Of a stretch of DNA of 64,000 nucleotides, positions 19,458 to 28,366 are shown in pieces. Source of the stretch: Comamonadaceae bacterium. Its GTDB lineage: Bacteria > Pseudomonadota > Gammaproteobacteria > Burkholderiales > Burkholderiaceae_C. Position numbers and translations under genes: made by a program. Within the stretch, counting starts at the first letter, position 1; every line of letters starts with the position of its first letter. The notes under the pieces are model-generated. The model was not told the DNA's origin, searched no databases, and saw only the letters and a list, made by a program, of their open reading frames with translations. The DNA is taken from contig JAIYAR010000018.1 in the NCBI GenBank assembly GCA_027488985.1, positions 124,001 to 188,000 on the forward strand, in the 5' to 3' direction.

Positions 19458-19964
19458 TTGAACCACAGATACGCGCTATTGCTCACTGCGCTGCTCGTTT
19501 CGGGTTGCGCCCACCACACGGGACATCGCACCGAAACCGTGTTGCCTGTGAGCCGCGCGTGGGTCGATGGCAGGCAGGTGGAATACGTGACGACCGACAT
19601 TTCCGATGCCGCCATGGCTAAAGCCATGGGCGTGAACTACGTTCCCCGTTTGCGCCAGGCCATAGGCGCACCACAGTCCGTGCTCGAGCGGGTCTACAAG
19701 TTCAGTGCGGACGAGCAGATCAGCATCTTCCAGTCTGCGCCACGTCCGGTTGGCGCACTCAATACGGACAGTGCCTACAGCCCGCTATGGCGACTCGTAC
19801 TGGTCACATGGCGCGCGCCGCACGCAGCGCGTGTATTGAAGTCTGAGGAGGAACTGCTGGCGGCAGAAGACGCAGGACAAGTTCAGCTCGAGCTCACCGA
19901 CATCGTGGTCAACTGCCCCGTCACCAAAGCAGTGGGCGGGGAAGGACTCACCGGCGTTCGCTGA
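19458..19964 (+). CDS. Putative lipoprotein, 168 aa
   Basis: The N-terminus is a lipoprotein signal with lipobox LVSGC (Cys17), giving a mature envelope protein of about 150 residues. The start is a TTG at 19458, preceded by GAAGG at a good distance; no ATG fits. It begins 10 nt after the tctC stop, so the two are probably co-transcribed. The mature part (SRAWVDGRQVEYVTTDISDAA) is not a domain I recognise. Export and operon position are visible; the function is not. Confidence 0.72.
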   Translation: MNHRYALLLTALLVSGCAHHTGHRTETVLPVSRAWVDGRQVEYVTTDISDAAMAKAMGVNYVPRLRQAIGAPQSVLERVYKFSADEQISIFQSAPRPVGALNTDSAYSPLWRLVLVTWRAPHAARVLKSEEELLAAEDAGQVQLELTDIVVNCPVTKAVGGEGLTGVR

Positions 19965-20069
19965 GGCATGTGGGAGAAAACTTGGCGGCGGGCGTTGGCG
20001 GAATTGGGGGAAAATTGAAGCCAATCTTTGGCCACCAACCCTTTGCCCAGTGCGGGAGAAGACCCACCC

Positions 20070-20429
20070 ATGACCGCTTGTTCCATCAGCCCATCCGACC
20101 GCCGCAAACAAATGCAAGCCGTGGGGTCGGACCTGCTCAAGAACTACGGACGAAAGCGGTACTACAGCGTCGACGAAGTGAAAAGCGCGAATCGGCGGCA
20201 GAACATCGGCCTCGATTTTTGGTGCTGGTCGCATGCAAGCTTCAACTCGCACACTGACTTTGATGATTACCATCGATCCATCGGTGAGAACTGCGACTAC
20301 ATCGCGATGAAAGGTGAGATGTTGTCATCAGTCAGCACCAGCGCTGACACATCATGGTTCGATCTCGATATGTCATGGCTGGAGTTTCCGGACATCGATT
20401 TCTCGCTGTTTGACTTTTTGGATTTCTAG
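20070..20429 (+). CDS. Small acidic-tailed protein, DUF6559-like
   Basis: A cytoplasmic protein of 119 residues. The ATG at 20070 follows GGGAGAAG, and an in-frame upstream start at 20028 would add 14 unlikely residues. The first half is basic and helical (RRKQMQAVGSDLLKNYG). The middle has an FWCW-H motif and YHRSIGENCDYIAMKGEM. The last 26 residues are strikingly rich in Asp, Phe and Trp (FDLDMSWLEF, FSLFDFLDF). I recall this layout as DUF6559, of unknown function; the family name is from memory. Confidence 0.75.
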   Translation: MTACSISPSDRRKQMQAVGSDLLKNYGRKRYYSVDEVKSANRRQNIGLDFWCWSHASFNSHTDFDDYHRSIGENCDYIAMKGEMLSSVSTSADTSWFDLDMSWLEFPDIDFSLFDFLDF

Positions 20430-20518
20430 ACATACGCCCCCCACAGCGATACGCCTCAAAAGCGAGCAAACGGGTTACCTGGGAACCGACTACCCCGACC
20501 AGCAGCTGTTTTGGTCGC

Positions 20519-21466
20519 TCACAAGGGGTAGTGCTTTAGCACCCACAACAGCACATTCAGCGTAAAAAACGAGCCCACGGTGGCGGCCAGCAAGGTGGCT
20601 GCGCTCACTTCTTCATGACCGTACTTCAACGCCAAGATGGGGTAGACGCCCAGCATGGGCATGGCGGCAAACAGCAGGGCTGCGGTGCGCAGCTGCGGGT
20701 CGGCAATCGGTACCAGGAACGTGAACGCGAGAAACACGCAAAGCGGGTGCAGCACCAGCTTGCCGAAGGTAATTTGCCCCACCAGCCTGCGCTTGCCCTT
20801 GAGCTGCAGGCCTACGAGCGCACCGCCAATGACAAACAGCGCAAGGCCCGTGGTCACCTGAGAGAACAGCGTGATGGTGCGGGCCAGAGGGCTTGGCAAT
20901 GCCCAGCCCATGACGGACACCAGCAGCGCCAAAGGAATCACCACCAGCATGGGCGTGCGCACCCAGCCCCGGGCAATGTCGCGCAGCACTGTGCCCCAAG
21001 GGCGGTGGGCACCGGCATCGGCGTTATCGGCCAGGGTCAGTAAAACCGGCAGCTTGATGAGGTTCTCAAATAGCATGTTGAGCGCCAGCGCCACCGGCGC
21101 AATGCTGCCCAGCACCAGCTGCGCCACGGGATAACCCATGTAGCCGCTGTTGGAGCATGAGGTGCCCATGGCGAAGAAGGCGCGATAACTGCCGGTGCTG
21201 CGGTTCACGTAGCGGGCCCAGAGGTATGCCGCCGACATCATGACTGCCGAGCCCAGGCCATACGCCAGCAAGTAGTCCAGGTGCATGACATCCGCGAGCG
21301 GGCGCTGGGCAATTGCATTGAACAAGAGCGCAGGCAAGGCCAGGTTAAGCACAAACTTGCCCAGCACGCGCAAATCAGGTTTGCTGAACACCCCCATGCG
21401 GGTACAGAGGTAACCCATGGCAATACACAGGTAAATGGGGCCGGTGATGGCCAGGATATCAAGCAT
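20519..21466 (-). CDS. AEC family (auxin efflux carrier-type) transporter
   Basis: An inner-membrane protein of 315 residues with about ten hydrophobic segments, of the kind that carries dicarboxylates or malonate-like anions in bacteria. The N-terminal ITGPIYLCIAMGYLCTRMGVF, the ALPALLFNAIAQRP segment and the central GLALFVIGGALVG are typical of the family. It is the last of three minus-strand genes (tctC, dehydrogenase, carrier), 9 nt after the dehydrogenase gene. The set looks like uptake and oxidation of an unknown organic acid. Confidence 0.88.
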   Translation of the reverse strand: MLDILAITGPIYLCIAMGYLCTRMGVFSKPDLRVLGKFVLNLALPALLFNAIAQRPLADVMHLDYLLAYGLGSAVMMSAAYLWARYVNRSTGSYRAFFAMGTSCSNSGYMGYPVAQLVLGSIAPVALALNMLFENLIKLPVLLTLADNADAGAHRPWGTVLRDIARGWVRTPMLVVIPLALLVSVMGWALPSPLARTITLFSQVTTGLALFVIGGALVGLQLKGKRRLVGQITFGKLVLHPLCVFLAFTFLVPIADPQLRTAALLFAAMPMLGVYPILALKYGHEEVSAATLLAATVGSFFTLNVLLWVLKHYPL

Positions 21467-21475
21467 CAGAACCTG

Positions 21476-22360
21476 TCAGTGGGTGGAGCGGCGAGCGAGG
21501 AGTGCGTCGGCGTAGTCCTGCCAAATGGCGTTGGGGGCGATGTCGTCAAAGGTACCGGCGCGGGCTTGGTCAGCCACCCACTGCTGTTTGTCGGCAATAG
21601 CGCTGGCCATGGTGGGCGCAAAGCCGACCTCAGCGACGGTGCGGGCGGATTCGCGCATTTCTTCCGCACGGCGCTGGCCGTGTTGGGCAACGCGGCTGAA
21701 GAAGTACGCGCCCTGCTTCTCCCAATCGATGCTCGGGAAGGTTTCGGCCAATGTGGGCAACACATGCGCTTCCACCCCGTACGCACGGGCGGTGGTGTAG
21801 CTCTCGATGACCAAGGCCTCCAGCCCTTTGATCATGACGCTGCGGCACATTTTGATGGCCGAGGCCACCCCGATGTCGGCCGACACGGCCTTCGCATCCA
21901 TGCCCAGCGGCTGCAATGCGGCGGCTAGGCTGGCGGCCTGCGAGCCGCCCAGCAACATGGGCACACGGATGCCGTAGGGTGGCACCGAGGTCATGACGCC
22001 GGCCTCCACATAGTGTGCGCCGGAAGCCTGCACCAGTGCAGCGGCTTGCTGCTTGGTGCCGGGTGAGGCGGAGTTGAGGTCCAGAAACACCATGCCCGCG
22101 CGCAGGTGCGGGGCAGCAGCTTGCGCCACCGCCAGGGTGTTGGACGCGGTCACCGCGCTGATCACCCAATCGCTCGCATCGCACAACGCCTGCATGGAGA
22201 CCGCCTGCTGCACACCGTGGCCGATGGCCACACCGGAGGCGCCATCAAACTTGATATCCCATGCACTGACGCAGTGGACGTGCGGCAGCAAACCTGCACT
22301 GAAAATGCGCCCGACTTCGCCGTACCCCACCAGCCCGAGCCGGCTTGTTGCCAGATTCAT
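21476..22360 (-). CDS. NAD(P)-dependent dehydrogenase, 6-phosphogluconate-type N-domain with DUF1932
   Basis: A 294-residue beta-hydroxyacid-dehydrogenase-like protein. The N-terminal Rossmann fold has GLVGYGEVG (GxGxxG); FLDLNSASPGTKQ and the MTSVPPYGIRVPMLLGG segment match the family's catalytic region. The helical C-terminal part from about 190 fits DUF1932 (IKGLEALVIESYTTARAYG). The conserved lysine of the family is probably in SAIKMCRSVMIKG. It sits between the TctC receptor and AEC carrier genes; substrate unknown. Confidence 0.85.
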   Translation of the reverse strand: MNLATSRLGLVGYGEVGRIFSAGLLPHVHCVSAWDIKFDGASGVAIGHGVQQAVSMQALCDASDWVISAVTASNTLAVAQAAAPHLRAGMVFLDLNSASPGTKQQAAALVQASGAHYVEAGVMTSVPPYGIRVPMLLGGSQAASLAAALQPLGMDAKAVSADIGVASAIKMCRSVMIKGLEALVIESYTTARAYGVEAHVLPTLAETFPSIDWEKQGAYFFSRVAQHGQRRAEEMRESARTVAEVGFAPTMASAIADKQQWVADQARAGTFDDIAPNAIWQDYADALLARRSTH

Positions 22361-22381
22361 CTTCCGTCCCTGAATTGATAA

Positions 22382-22441
22382 GAAATCAGCTTCTAGCGCT
22401 CATTCAGTCTGCGCGAGCAGCTCCTGAAAGAATAGCAACAT
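22382..22441 (-). repeat. Dispersed repeat copy upstream of the DUF1932 dehydrogenase
   Basis: Read on the minus strand: GTTGCTAT, then GAGCTGCTCGCGCA, then ATGAGCGCTAGAAGC, in the family order. It fills the gap between the tctC stop at 22442 and the dehydrogenase start at 22360. Confidence 0.8.
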
Positions 22442-23419
22442 TTACAGGCGCGGCACACCGGCCTTGTTGATAACCTCGCCCCAACGCTTGATTTCGCTGC
22501 CCAACAACTCGCCCAGTTTTTCGGGAGTCGATCCACGTGCAGACACGTTCAAGTCGAACAGTTTTTTCTTTACATCGGGGTGAGCCAAAGCGGCTTGCAC
22601 TTCTTTGTTCAGCCTGGCGATCACTTCTTTGGGCGTTTTGGCGGGAGCCGCCAAGGCATTCCAGGACGACACATCGAAGTTGGCAACGCCACTTTGCATG
22701 ACGGTGGGCACATCTGGCACCTGGGCAGCGCGCTCGTCACCCAGAATGGCCAACGGAACCACCGCCTTGGAACTGACCTGGCCCATCATGGGCCCGAGGA
22801 TTTCGATGGCCACATCCACCTGAGAGCCGCGCAAGGCGTTGGTGAGCGCGGGTGTACCGTTGAAGGGCACGATCAAGAAGTCTAGGCCGGTGCGCGACTT
22901 GAAGAGCTCAGCCGCGAGATGTTGGGTACTGCCGATATTGATGGTGCCCACATTGAGCTTGCCGGGGTTGGCCTTGGCAAAGGCCATGAGCTCGCCCAGG
23001 TTCTTGTAAGGCGCGCTGGCAGAGGCCAGCACTGCGAGGTCGAAGAAACCGAGGGTCGACACGGGCGCAAAGTCACGCTGTGCATCAAAGGGCAAGCTCT
23101 TGAACAGGCCAGCGCTCACCGCGGTACCGTTGGACATGAGCAATAGCGTGTGGCCATCCGGCTCAGCCTTGGCTACCGCCTCACCCGCGCCCACACCACC
23201 GGCTCCGGGCTTGTTGTCGATGATGACGGGCTGGCCCAGCGACTCGGAGAGTTTTTGCCCTACGGTGCGAGCGGTCAGATCCGCCACGCCGCCAGCGCCA
23301 AAGGGCACCACGATGCGGATAGGTTTGCTGGGGAAGGTGTCTGCCATGGCGGGCATCGCTGCTGACAGCGCGGACATAGCGATCGCAGCCAGAGCGCTGC
23401 GGCGTGTGAAACGGTTCAT
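22442..23419 (-). CDS. TctC (Bug) family receptor
   Basis: A periplasmic solute receptor of 325 residues. The ATG at 23419 follows AAAGGAGA; the reading frame stays open into the repeat upstream, but that part is not coding. The signal peptide has a twin-arginine-like RRSALAAIAMSAL and cleaves near PAMADTF, followed by FPSKPIRIVVPFGAGGVADL, the family hallmark. NKPGAGGVGAGEAVAKA is the second conserved patch. The two downstream genes encode a dehydrogenase and a carrier, so its ligand is likely a small organic acid metabolised by that dehydrogenase. Confidence 0.92.
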   Translation of the reverse strand: MNRFTRRSALAAIAMSALSAAMPAMADTFPSKPIRIVVPFGAGGVADLTARTVGQKLSESLGQPVIIDNKPGAGGVGAGEAVAKAEPDGHTLLLMSNGTAVSAGLFKSLPFDAQRDFAPVSTLGFFDLAVLASASAPYKNLGELMAFAKANPGKLNVGTINIGSTQHLAAELFKSRTGLDFLIVPFNGTPALTNALRGSQVDVAIEILGPMMGQVSSKAVVPLAILGDERAAQVPDVPTVMQSGVANFDVSSWNALAAPAKTPKEVIARLNKEVQAALAHPDVKKKLFDLNVSARGSTPEKLGELLGSEIKRWGEVINKAGVPRL

Positions 23420-23435
23420 GCTTGTCTCCTTTGAA

Positions 23436-23496
23436 ATAAAAAGAGCCACTAGCGCTTATGAAGCATGCGCGAGTAGCTCTGTTTTTGATAGCAAAT
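23436..23496 (-). repeat. Dispersed repeat copy between livF and tctC
   Basis: On the minus strand: TTTGCTATC, then GAGCTACTCGCGCAT, then ATAAGCGCTAGTGGC. It begins just 6 nt after the livF stop codon and ends 16 nt before the tctC start, so it is in the transcript of both if they are read through. Confidence 0.8.
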
Positions 23497-23502
23497 CAAC
23501 CC

Positions 23503-24228
23503 TTAGCGAGCCACACCCAACAACTTATCCAACAGCTCAGGTTGCTCCCGCAAACTCTGGGCGGTGCCACTGTGTACCACCGTGCCACGGTCCAGCACCG
23601 CAGCGGTGTCGCTGATGGCCAGGATGGCTTGCGGGTGTTGCTCCACGATGATGGCAGAGAGGCCCTCTTCGCGGGTGATGCGGCGGATGGCGCGCAACAG
23701 CTCTTGCACGATGATGGGCGCCAGACCTTCGCAAGGCTCGTCGAGCAGCAGGAGCGTGGGGTTCAGCACCAGAGCGCGGCCCACAGCCAGCATTTGCTGC
23801 TCGCCACCGGAGAGCTGGGTGCCCAAGTTGGTCTTGCGCTCGGCCAGCCGAGGAAAGAGCTCGTACACGCGCTCGGGTGTCCACATCGCCGCCTTGCGGC
23901 CGGCGCGGGCCGGGCGAGCCACCGCGGTGAGGTTTTCGTCCACCGTGAGCGACTTGAAGATATTGCGCTCTTGCGGTACCCAACCGATGCCGGCGGCCGC
24001 CCGCTCGTGCTGGGGCATTTTGTGCAAGTCGGCGCTCCCTAAGCGCATGGTGCCGCCATGCTGGCGGGTTGCGCCGGCCAGGGTATTCATGAACGTGGTT
24101 TTGCCGGTGCCATTACGCCCCAGCAGCGCCAGCGTTTCGCCTTCGTTGATGGACACCGACACGTCGTGCAACACCACCGCCTCGCCGTAACCGGCAGACA
24201 GATTTTCTACTTTGAGCAGCTCGGTCAT
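23503..24228 (-). CDS. livF: Branched-chain amino acid ABC transporter ATPase LivF
   Basis: A 241-residue ABC ATPase. Walker A is GRNGTGKTT, the signature is LSGGEQQMLAVGRAL, and Walker B is LLLLDEPCEGLAP. The Asn-Gly variant in the P-loop is common in LivF. It pairs with LivG below the LivH/LivM channel to import leucine-type amino acids or, in many Comamonadaceae, aromatic or other carboxylates. Its start overlaps the livG stop by 4 nt, and it is the last gene of the transporter operon. Confidence 0.94.
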   Translation of the reverse strand: MTELLKVENLSAGYGEAVVLHDVSVSINEGETLALLGRNGTGKTTFMNTLAGATRQHGGTMRLGSADLHKMPQHERAAAGIGWVPQERNIFKSLTVDENLTAVARPARAGRKAAMWTPERVYELFPRLAERKTNLGTQLSGGEQQMLAVGRALVLNPTLLLLDEPCEGLAPIIVQELLRAIRRITREEGLSAIIVEQHPQAILAISDTAAVLDRGTVVHSGTAQSLREQPELLDKLLGVAR

Positions 24229-25016
24229 GCGTGGGCTCCTTCGCCTTCAGCGTGGCCGAGGTACACCGCCTTGACTTGCGGGTCATTGGCAATTTCTTCG
24301 GGGTTGCCCTCGGTGAGCATGGTGCCGTTGACCAGCACCGTCATGCGGTTTGCAAAGCTGAAGACCAGATCCATGTCATGTTCAATCAAAAGGATGGACA
24401 CATCCGCCGGCAGGGCTGCCACGGTTTGCAGCAGCTCTTCGCGCTCGCCGGCAGGCACACCGGCCACCGGCTCGTCGAGCAAGAGCACGCGGGGCTCGCA
24501 GGCCAGCGCAATCGCAATCTCCAGCAAGCGGCGCTTGCCGTAGGCCAGCACCCGGGTTTCCTGGTGCATGACGCTGCTGAGGTGGAACTGCTCAAGCAGC
24601 TGCTCGCAGCGCTCTACCACGCTGCGGTCTGCCCCCAATGCTTGCCACCACTTGCCGCCCAGTCCCTTGTGCTGGCTGACCACCATGGCCAGGGTTTGCA
24701 TCGGGCTCATGCTGTCGAACAGCTGGTTGATCTGGAAAGTACGCACCATTCCGCGACGCACACGCTGGTGCGGTGCCAAATGCGTGATGTCTTCGCCCTC
24801 GAGCACGATGCGGCCTTCGGTAGGCTGGAGCACGCCGGTCAACAAGTTGATAAGCGTGGTTTTGCCCGCGCCGTTGGGCCCGATGAGCGCATGGCGTGCG
24901 CCTTTTTGCAGGTTGAGGGTGACATTGTTGGTGGCGGTGATGCCGCCGAACTTCATCACCAGCCCTTGCGCGCTGAGTACGGTGTTGGAATTCATGGGGC
25001 TAGAGGCGGCGCTCAT
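24225..25016 (-). CDS. livG: Branched-chain amino acid ABC transporter ATPase LivG
   Basis: A 263-residue ABC ATPase with Walker A GPNGAGKTT, FGGITATNNV at the start of the core, and Walker B VLLLDEPVAGVP. The signature segment reads LAYGKRRLLEIAIAL, the altered LSGGQ typical of LivG. The C-terminal GNPEEIANDPQVKAVYLG is the LivG hallmark. It overlaps livM by 4 nt and livF by 4 nt. An internal ATG at 24995 (MNSNTV) is an alternative start. Confidence 0.94.
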   Translation of the reverse strand: MSAASSPMNSNTVLSAQGLVMKFGGITATNNVTLNLQKGARHALIGPNGAGKTTLINLLTGVLQPTEGRIVLEGEDITHLAPHQRVRRGMVRTFQINQLFDSMSPMQTLAMVVSQHKGLGGKWWQALGADRSVVERCEQLLEQFHLSSVMHQETRVLAYGKRRLLEIAIALACEPRVLLLDEPVAGVPAGEREELLQTVAALPADVSILLIEHDMDLVFSFANRMTVLVNGTMLTEGNPEEIANDPQVKAVYLGHAEGEGAHA

Positions 25017-26020
25017 GCAGCACCTTCCTTCTTCTTGGAGGACGATGTGCCGAACCAGGTCCAGGGGCGCACCACGCGCTCGCGGCCCACCAGCATGAGC
25101 ACCACGAGGAAAAGGCCGATCCAGAAGGTCCAGTACTGGGGGGTGATGCTCGATATTGCGTCCTGCAACACCTTGAACACGATGGCACCGATGACGCCGC
25201 CATACAACCAGCCCACGCCGCCGATGACCAGCAGAAGCACCAGGTCCGCAGACCGGTGGAACTCAAAAACATCCAAAGAGGCAAAGCCGGTGGTCTGCGC
25301 CAGCAGCGCCCCGGCCATGCCGGCAGCACCGGCCGCCACGGTGTAAGCCACTGCGATACGGCTGGTCACCGGAATGCCGATGGCCATGGCGCGCAGGCGG
25401 TTGTCGTGGATCGCCTTGAGCGTGCTGCCGAAAGGCGAGTTCACAAAGCGGCGTGCCAACACAAACATGATGAACAGCACCACAATGGAATAGGTGGCGG
25501 CCGTGCTGCCGTACAGGTCGAACTCATAGCGGCCGAGCAAGGGGCCCATCATCACGCCTTGCAGGCCGTCGGCACCGCCGGTGAGCCAGTCGAGTTTGTT
25601 GGCCAGCTCCATCAGGATCAGGCCCACGCCCATGGTCACCATCAGGCGGGTCAGGTCGGTACCGCGCTGCACCGTCACACTGCAAATGGCGCCCAACACC
25701 GTAGACACCACCATGGCTACCGCTAGGCCGAACAAGGGGTCGGGGTTGATGTGCTTGGAAAACAAGGCGGCGGTGTATGCGCCCATGCCGAAGAAGGCCG
25801 CGTGGCCTAGCGACACGATGCCGGTGTACCCGAGGATGATGTCCAAGGACAGGGCGAACAGGGCGACGATGGCAATCTCGTTGATGATCAGCGCGTGGGT
25901 GTTCATGACCCAGGGCAGTGACAGGGCCACCGCCCATAGCAGCAGCTCCCACCAGCGCCAGCGGCCGGCACGCATCAGGATATTGGTGTTGTTCATGGAG
26001 GAAGAATCCGGGGTGTTCAT
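25013..26020 (-). CDS. livM: Branched-chain amino acid ABC transporter permease LivM
   Basis: A 335-residue membrane permease with about nine hydrophobic segments. The conserved loop LGYTGIVSLGHAAFFGMGAY is clear. The start is placed at 26020 because it overlaps the livH stop in an ATGA and gives MNTPDSSS; a second ATG at 25996 is possible. The frame stays open far upstream inside livH, but that is the shadow of another frame. It forms the channel with LivH. Confidence 0.93.
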   Translation of the reverse strand: MNTPDSSSMNNTNILMRAGRWRWWELLLWAVALSLPWVMNTHALIINEIAIVALFALSLDIILGYTGIVSLGHAAFFGMGAYTAALFSKHINPDPLFGLAVAMVVSTVLGAICSVTVQRGTDLTRLMVTMGVGLILMELANKLDWLTGGADGLQGVMMGPLLGRYEFDLYGSTAATYSIVVLFIMFVLARRFVNSPFGSTLKAIHDNRLRAMAIGIPVTSRIAVAYTVAAGAAGMAGALLAQTTGFASLDVFEFHRSADLVLLLVIGGVGWLYGGVIGAIVFKVLQDAISSITPQYWTFWIGLFLVVLMLVGRERVVRPWTWFGTSSSKKKEGAA

Positions 26021-26892
26021 GCCTTGCCACCTTTGCGCACAAAGAGGCCTTGCGGGCGCCATACCAGGATGATGATCATCAGGCTGTACACAATGAAGGC
26101 GCCGAGTTTGGGGATGTAGTACTTGCCTGCGACGTCCGCAATGCCCAAGAGCAATGCGGCCAGCAGCGGGCCGGTAATGCTGGAGGTACCGCCCACGGCA
26201 ACCACGATCAAGAAGTAGATCATGAACTTGAGCGGGAAGGTGGGGTCCATGCCCAGCACGTCCGCACCCAGCGCACCGCCCAGACCGGCAAGGCCGGAAC
26301 CCACTGCAAAGGTAGCCAGAAACACCACATTCACATTGATGCCCAAGCCGGCAGCCACACGCTGGTCGTCCACCGAGGCGCGCAAGCGGCTTCCGAAACG
26401 GGTTTTGGTGAGGATGTGTTGCAGGGCGATAGTCAGTGCGGCGCACACGGCGATGATGAACAGGCGGTAGTGGCCCATGCCCAGCATCCAGGCACCCTCA
26501 CCGATTTCGGTGCGTCCTTTGAGCCACTCGGGCAACTGCATGATCTGCTGGGTGGAGCCCACGAAGTAGTCCACCGCTGCCACCGCCATAAAGGTCAGGC
26601 CGATGGAGAACATCACCTGGTCCAGGTGCGGCCGTTTGTACAGCGGGCGATATAGCGTTCGTTCCAGAACGGCCCCCAACAATGCCGAGGTGACAAACGC
26701 AATCGGCAGGCACAGCAAAAAGGGAACATCCAGACGCTGCATCAACAGCACGGTGACGTACCCGCCCACCATGGCGAAGGCGCCATGGGCGAGGTTGACG
26801 AAGTTCATCAGACCCATGGTGACGGCGAGTCCGACCGCGAGGATGAACAACAACATGCCGTAGGCGATGCCGTCAAAGAGAATGGTCAACAT
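26017..26892 (-). CDS. livH: Branched-chain amino acid ABC transporter permease LivH
   Basis: A 291-residue permease starting MLTILFDGIAYGMLLF, with the family motif LMNFVNLAHGAFAMVGGY and a late GGTSSITGPLLAALLLG segment. About eight membrane helices are visible. A strong terminator-like hairpin and a second perfect inverted repeat separate it from livK upstream, so its expression may depend on read-through. Confidence 0.94.
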   Translation of the reverse strand: MLTILFDGIAYGMLLFILAVGLAVTMGLMNFVNLAHGAFAMVGGYVTVLLMQRLDVPFLLCLPIAFVTSALLGAVLERTLYRPLYKRPHLDQVMFSIGLTFMAVAAVDYFVGSTQQIMQLPEWLKGRTEIGEGAWMLGMGHYRLFIIAVCAALTIALQHILTKTRFGSRLRASVDDQRVAAGLGINVNVVFLATFAVGSGLAGLGGALGADVLGMDPTFPLKFMIYFLIVVAVGGTSSITGPLLAALLLGIADVAGKYYIPKLGAFIVYSLMIIILVWRPQGLFVRKGGKA

Positions 26893-26942
26893 AAATGGGA
26901 GTCCGGGTCATATTTACTGGAAACCGGCTGAGTCCGGGCAAC

Positions 26943-26973
26943 AAAAAAGCGAGGGGGTTGCCATCGCTTTTTT
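26943..26973 (-). terminator. Intra-operon terminator or attenuator between livK and livH
   Basis: The arms AAAAAAGCGA and TCGCTTTTTT are perfectly complementary around an 11-nt loop, with a T-run on the minus strand, the direction of the liv operon. It lies 54 nt after the livK stop. Such a site would make the binding protein more abundant than the membrane components. Confidence 0.75.
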
Positions 26974-26989
26974 GCCTGCAGACTGCCGC

Positions 26990-27014
26990 CCGCTGATCAA
27001 CGCATGATCAGCGG
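26990..27014. repeat. Perfect 10-bp inverted repeat just after livK
   Basis: CCGCTGATCA and TGATCAGCGG, 5 nt apart, 13 nt downstream of the livK stop. It has no T-run, so it may be a 3'-end-stabilising stem preceding the terminator rather than a terminator itself. Confidence 0.6.
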
Positions 27015-27027
27015 TCAGGTAAGTTGA

Positions 27028-28200
27028 TTAACGGGCTTTGCCGGGGTCTTTAACGTCTTTGATCACATCAAATTCAACGTTATAAAGCTGGCCATCTTTC
27101 TTTTCCACTTTACGCAGATAGATGTTTTGCACGACGTCGCGGGTCTGGGCGTCGATGAAGATCGGGCCGCGTGGGCTCTCGAAAATCTGGCCCTTCATGG
27201 CTGCCAGCAGCGCATCACCACCGCCCTGACCCTTGGTGGCCTTGAGCGCTTCGTAAATCACGCGCATGCCGTCATAGCCACCCACGGCCATGAAGTTGGG
27301 GCGCAGGTTATTGTTGGCCTTTTTGAAGGCTTCGACAAACTTCTTGTTGACTGCCGAGGGATGGGCTGCCGAGTAGTGGTGGGAAGTGACCACACCCAGG
27401 GCGCCATCGCCCATGTCGTTCAATTGGTCGTCATCGGTGATGTCGCCGGTTCCGATGAGCTTGATGCCGGCCTTGTCCATGCCGCGCTCCAGGAACTGCT
27501 TCATGACAGCTGCACCGGCGCCAGAAGGCACAAACACAAACAAGGCATCGGGCTTCAAGTCACGCACTTTTTGCAGGAAGGGGGCGAAGTCCGGGTTGCG
27601 CATGGGCACGCGCAGGCTGTCAACCACGGTGCCGCCGTTGAATATCAGCCGATCTTTGAAGAACTTTTCAGCATCCAGACCGGGGCCGTAGTCGGACACC
27701 AAAGTTACAACTTTCTTGATACCGTTTTTTGGGGCCCAGTCAGCAATGGAGACAGATGCCTGTGGCAATGTGAAGCTGGTGCGCACGATATAGGGCGACG
27801 CTTCTGTGATGCTGGAAGTGGCTGCAGCCATCACCACCTGAGGGGTCTTGGACTGGGTGGCCAGCGGGGCCGTTGCCAAGGCGGAGGGAGTAATGCCGAA
27901 GCCGGCCAGCACATTGACCTTGTCGTTGACGATCAGCTCTTGCGCCATACGCTTGGTCACGTCAGGAATGCTGGTGTCGTCCTTGACGATGAGCTGGATT
28001 TTTTTGCCGGCAACGGTGTCGCCGTTCTGGGCCATGTAGAGCTTGGCGGCTGCCTCAATCTGGCGGCCGGTGGTGGCCTGCTGTCCCGTCATGGGCAGGA
28101 TCAAGCCGATTTTGAAAACATTGTCTTGTGCCAAGACATTGGAACCGGCGATTGCCAACGAGGCCAATGCGGTTGCGCGGAGGAAGTGGCGTTTGTTCAT
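27028..28200 (-). CDS. livK: Branched-chain amino acid-type ABC transporter substrate-binding protein
   Basis: A periplasmic binding protein (type 1 fold) of 390 residues. The ATG at 28200 has CAGGAGA upstream; the signal peptide MNKRHFLRATALASLA ends near VLAQ. The mature start FKIGLILPMTGQQATTGRQ is the family hallmark. The ligand could be an amino acid or, as often in this group, an aromatic or amide compound; residues alone do not decide. It heads the livKHMGF operon. Confidence 0.92.
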   Translation of the reverse strand: MNKRHFLRATALASLAIAGSNVLAQDNVFKIGLILPMTGQQATTGRQIEAAAKLYMAQNGDTVAGKKIQLIVKDDTSIPDVTKRMAQELIVNDKVNVLAGFGITPSALATAPLATQSKTPQVVMAAATSSITEASPYIVRTSFTLPQASVSIADWAPKNGIKKVVTLVSDYGPGLDAEKFFKDRLIFNGGTVVDSLRVPMRNPDFAPFLQKVRDLKPDALFVFVPSGAGAAVMKQFLERGMDKAGIKLIGTGDITDDDQLNDMGDGALGVVTSHHYSAAHPSAVNKKFVEAFKKANNNLRPNFMAVGGYDGMRVIYEALKATKGQGGGDALLAAMKGQIFESPRGPIFIDAQTRDVVQNIYLRKVEKKDGQLYNVEFDVIKDVKDPGKAR

Positions 28201-28366
28201 GTGTTGTCTCCTGAACGGTTTTTGAATCACACTGCGTGCGACTATCGCCCTTTGCAACCGCTATTGCAACTGCGGATACGCACTCTTAGTTATTCCATTT
28301 TGCAATATCCGGCCACTCCTTGGTAGATCAATGTCGATCCAAGGGTTATATGTCTCTCAATTCCGC

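Noticed and set aside
27127..28326. 399-residue open frame antisense to livK
   Set aside because: livK has a signal peptide, ribosome binding site and family hallmark; the antisense frame has none.
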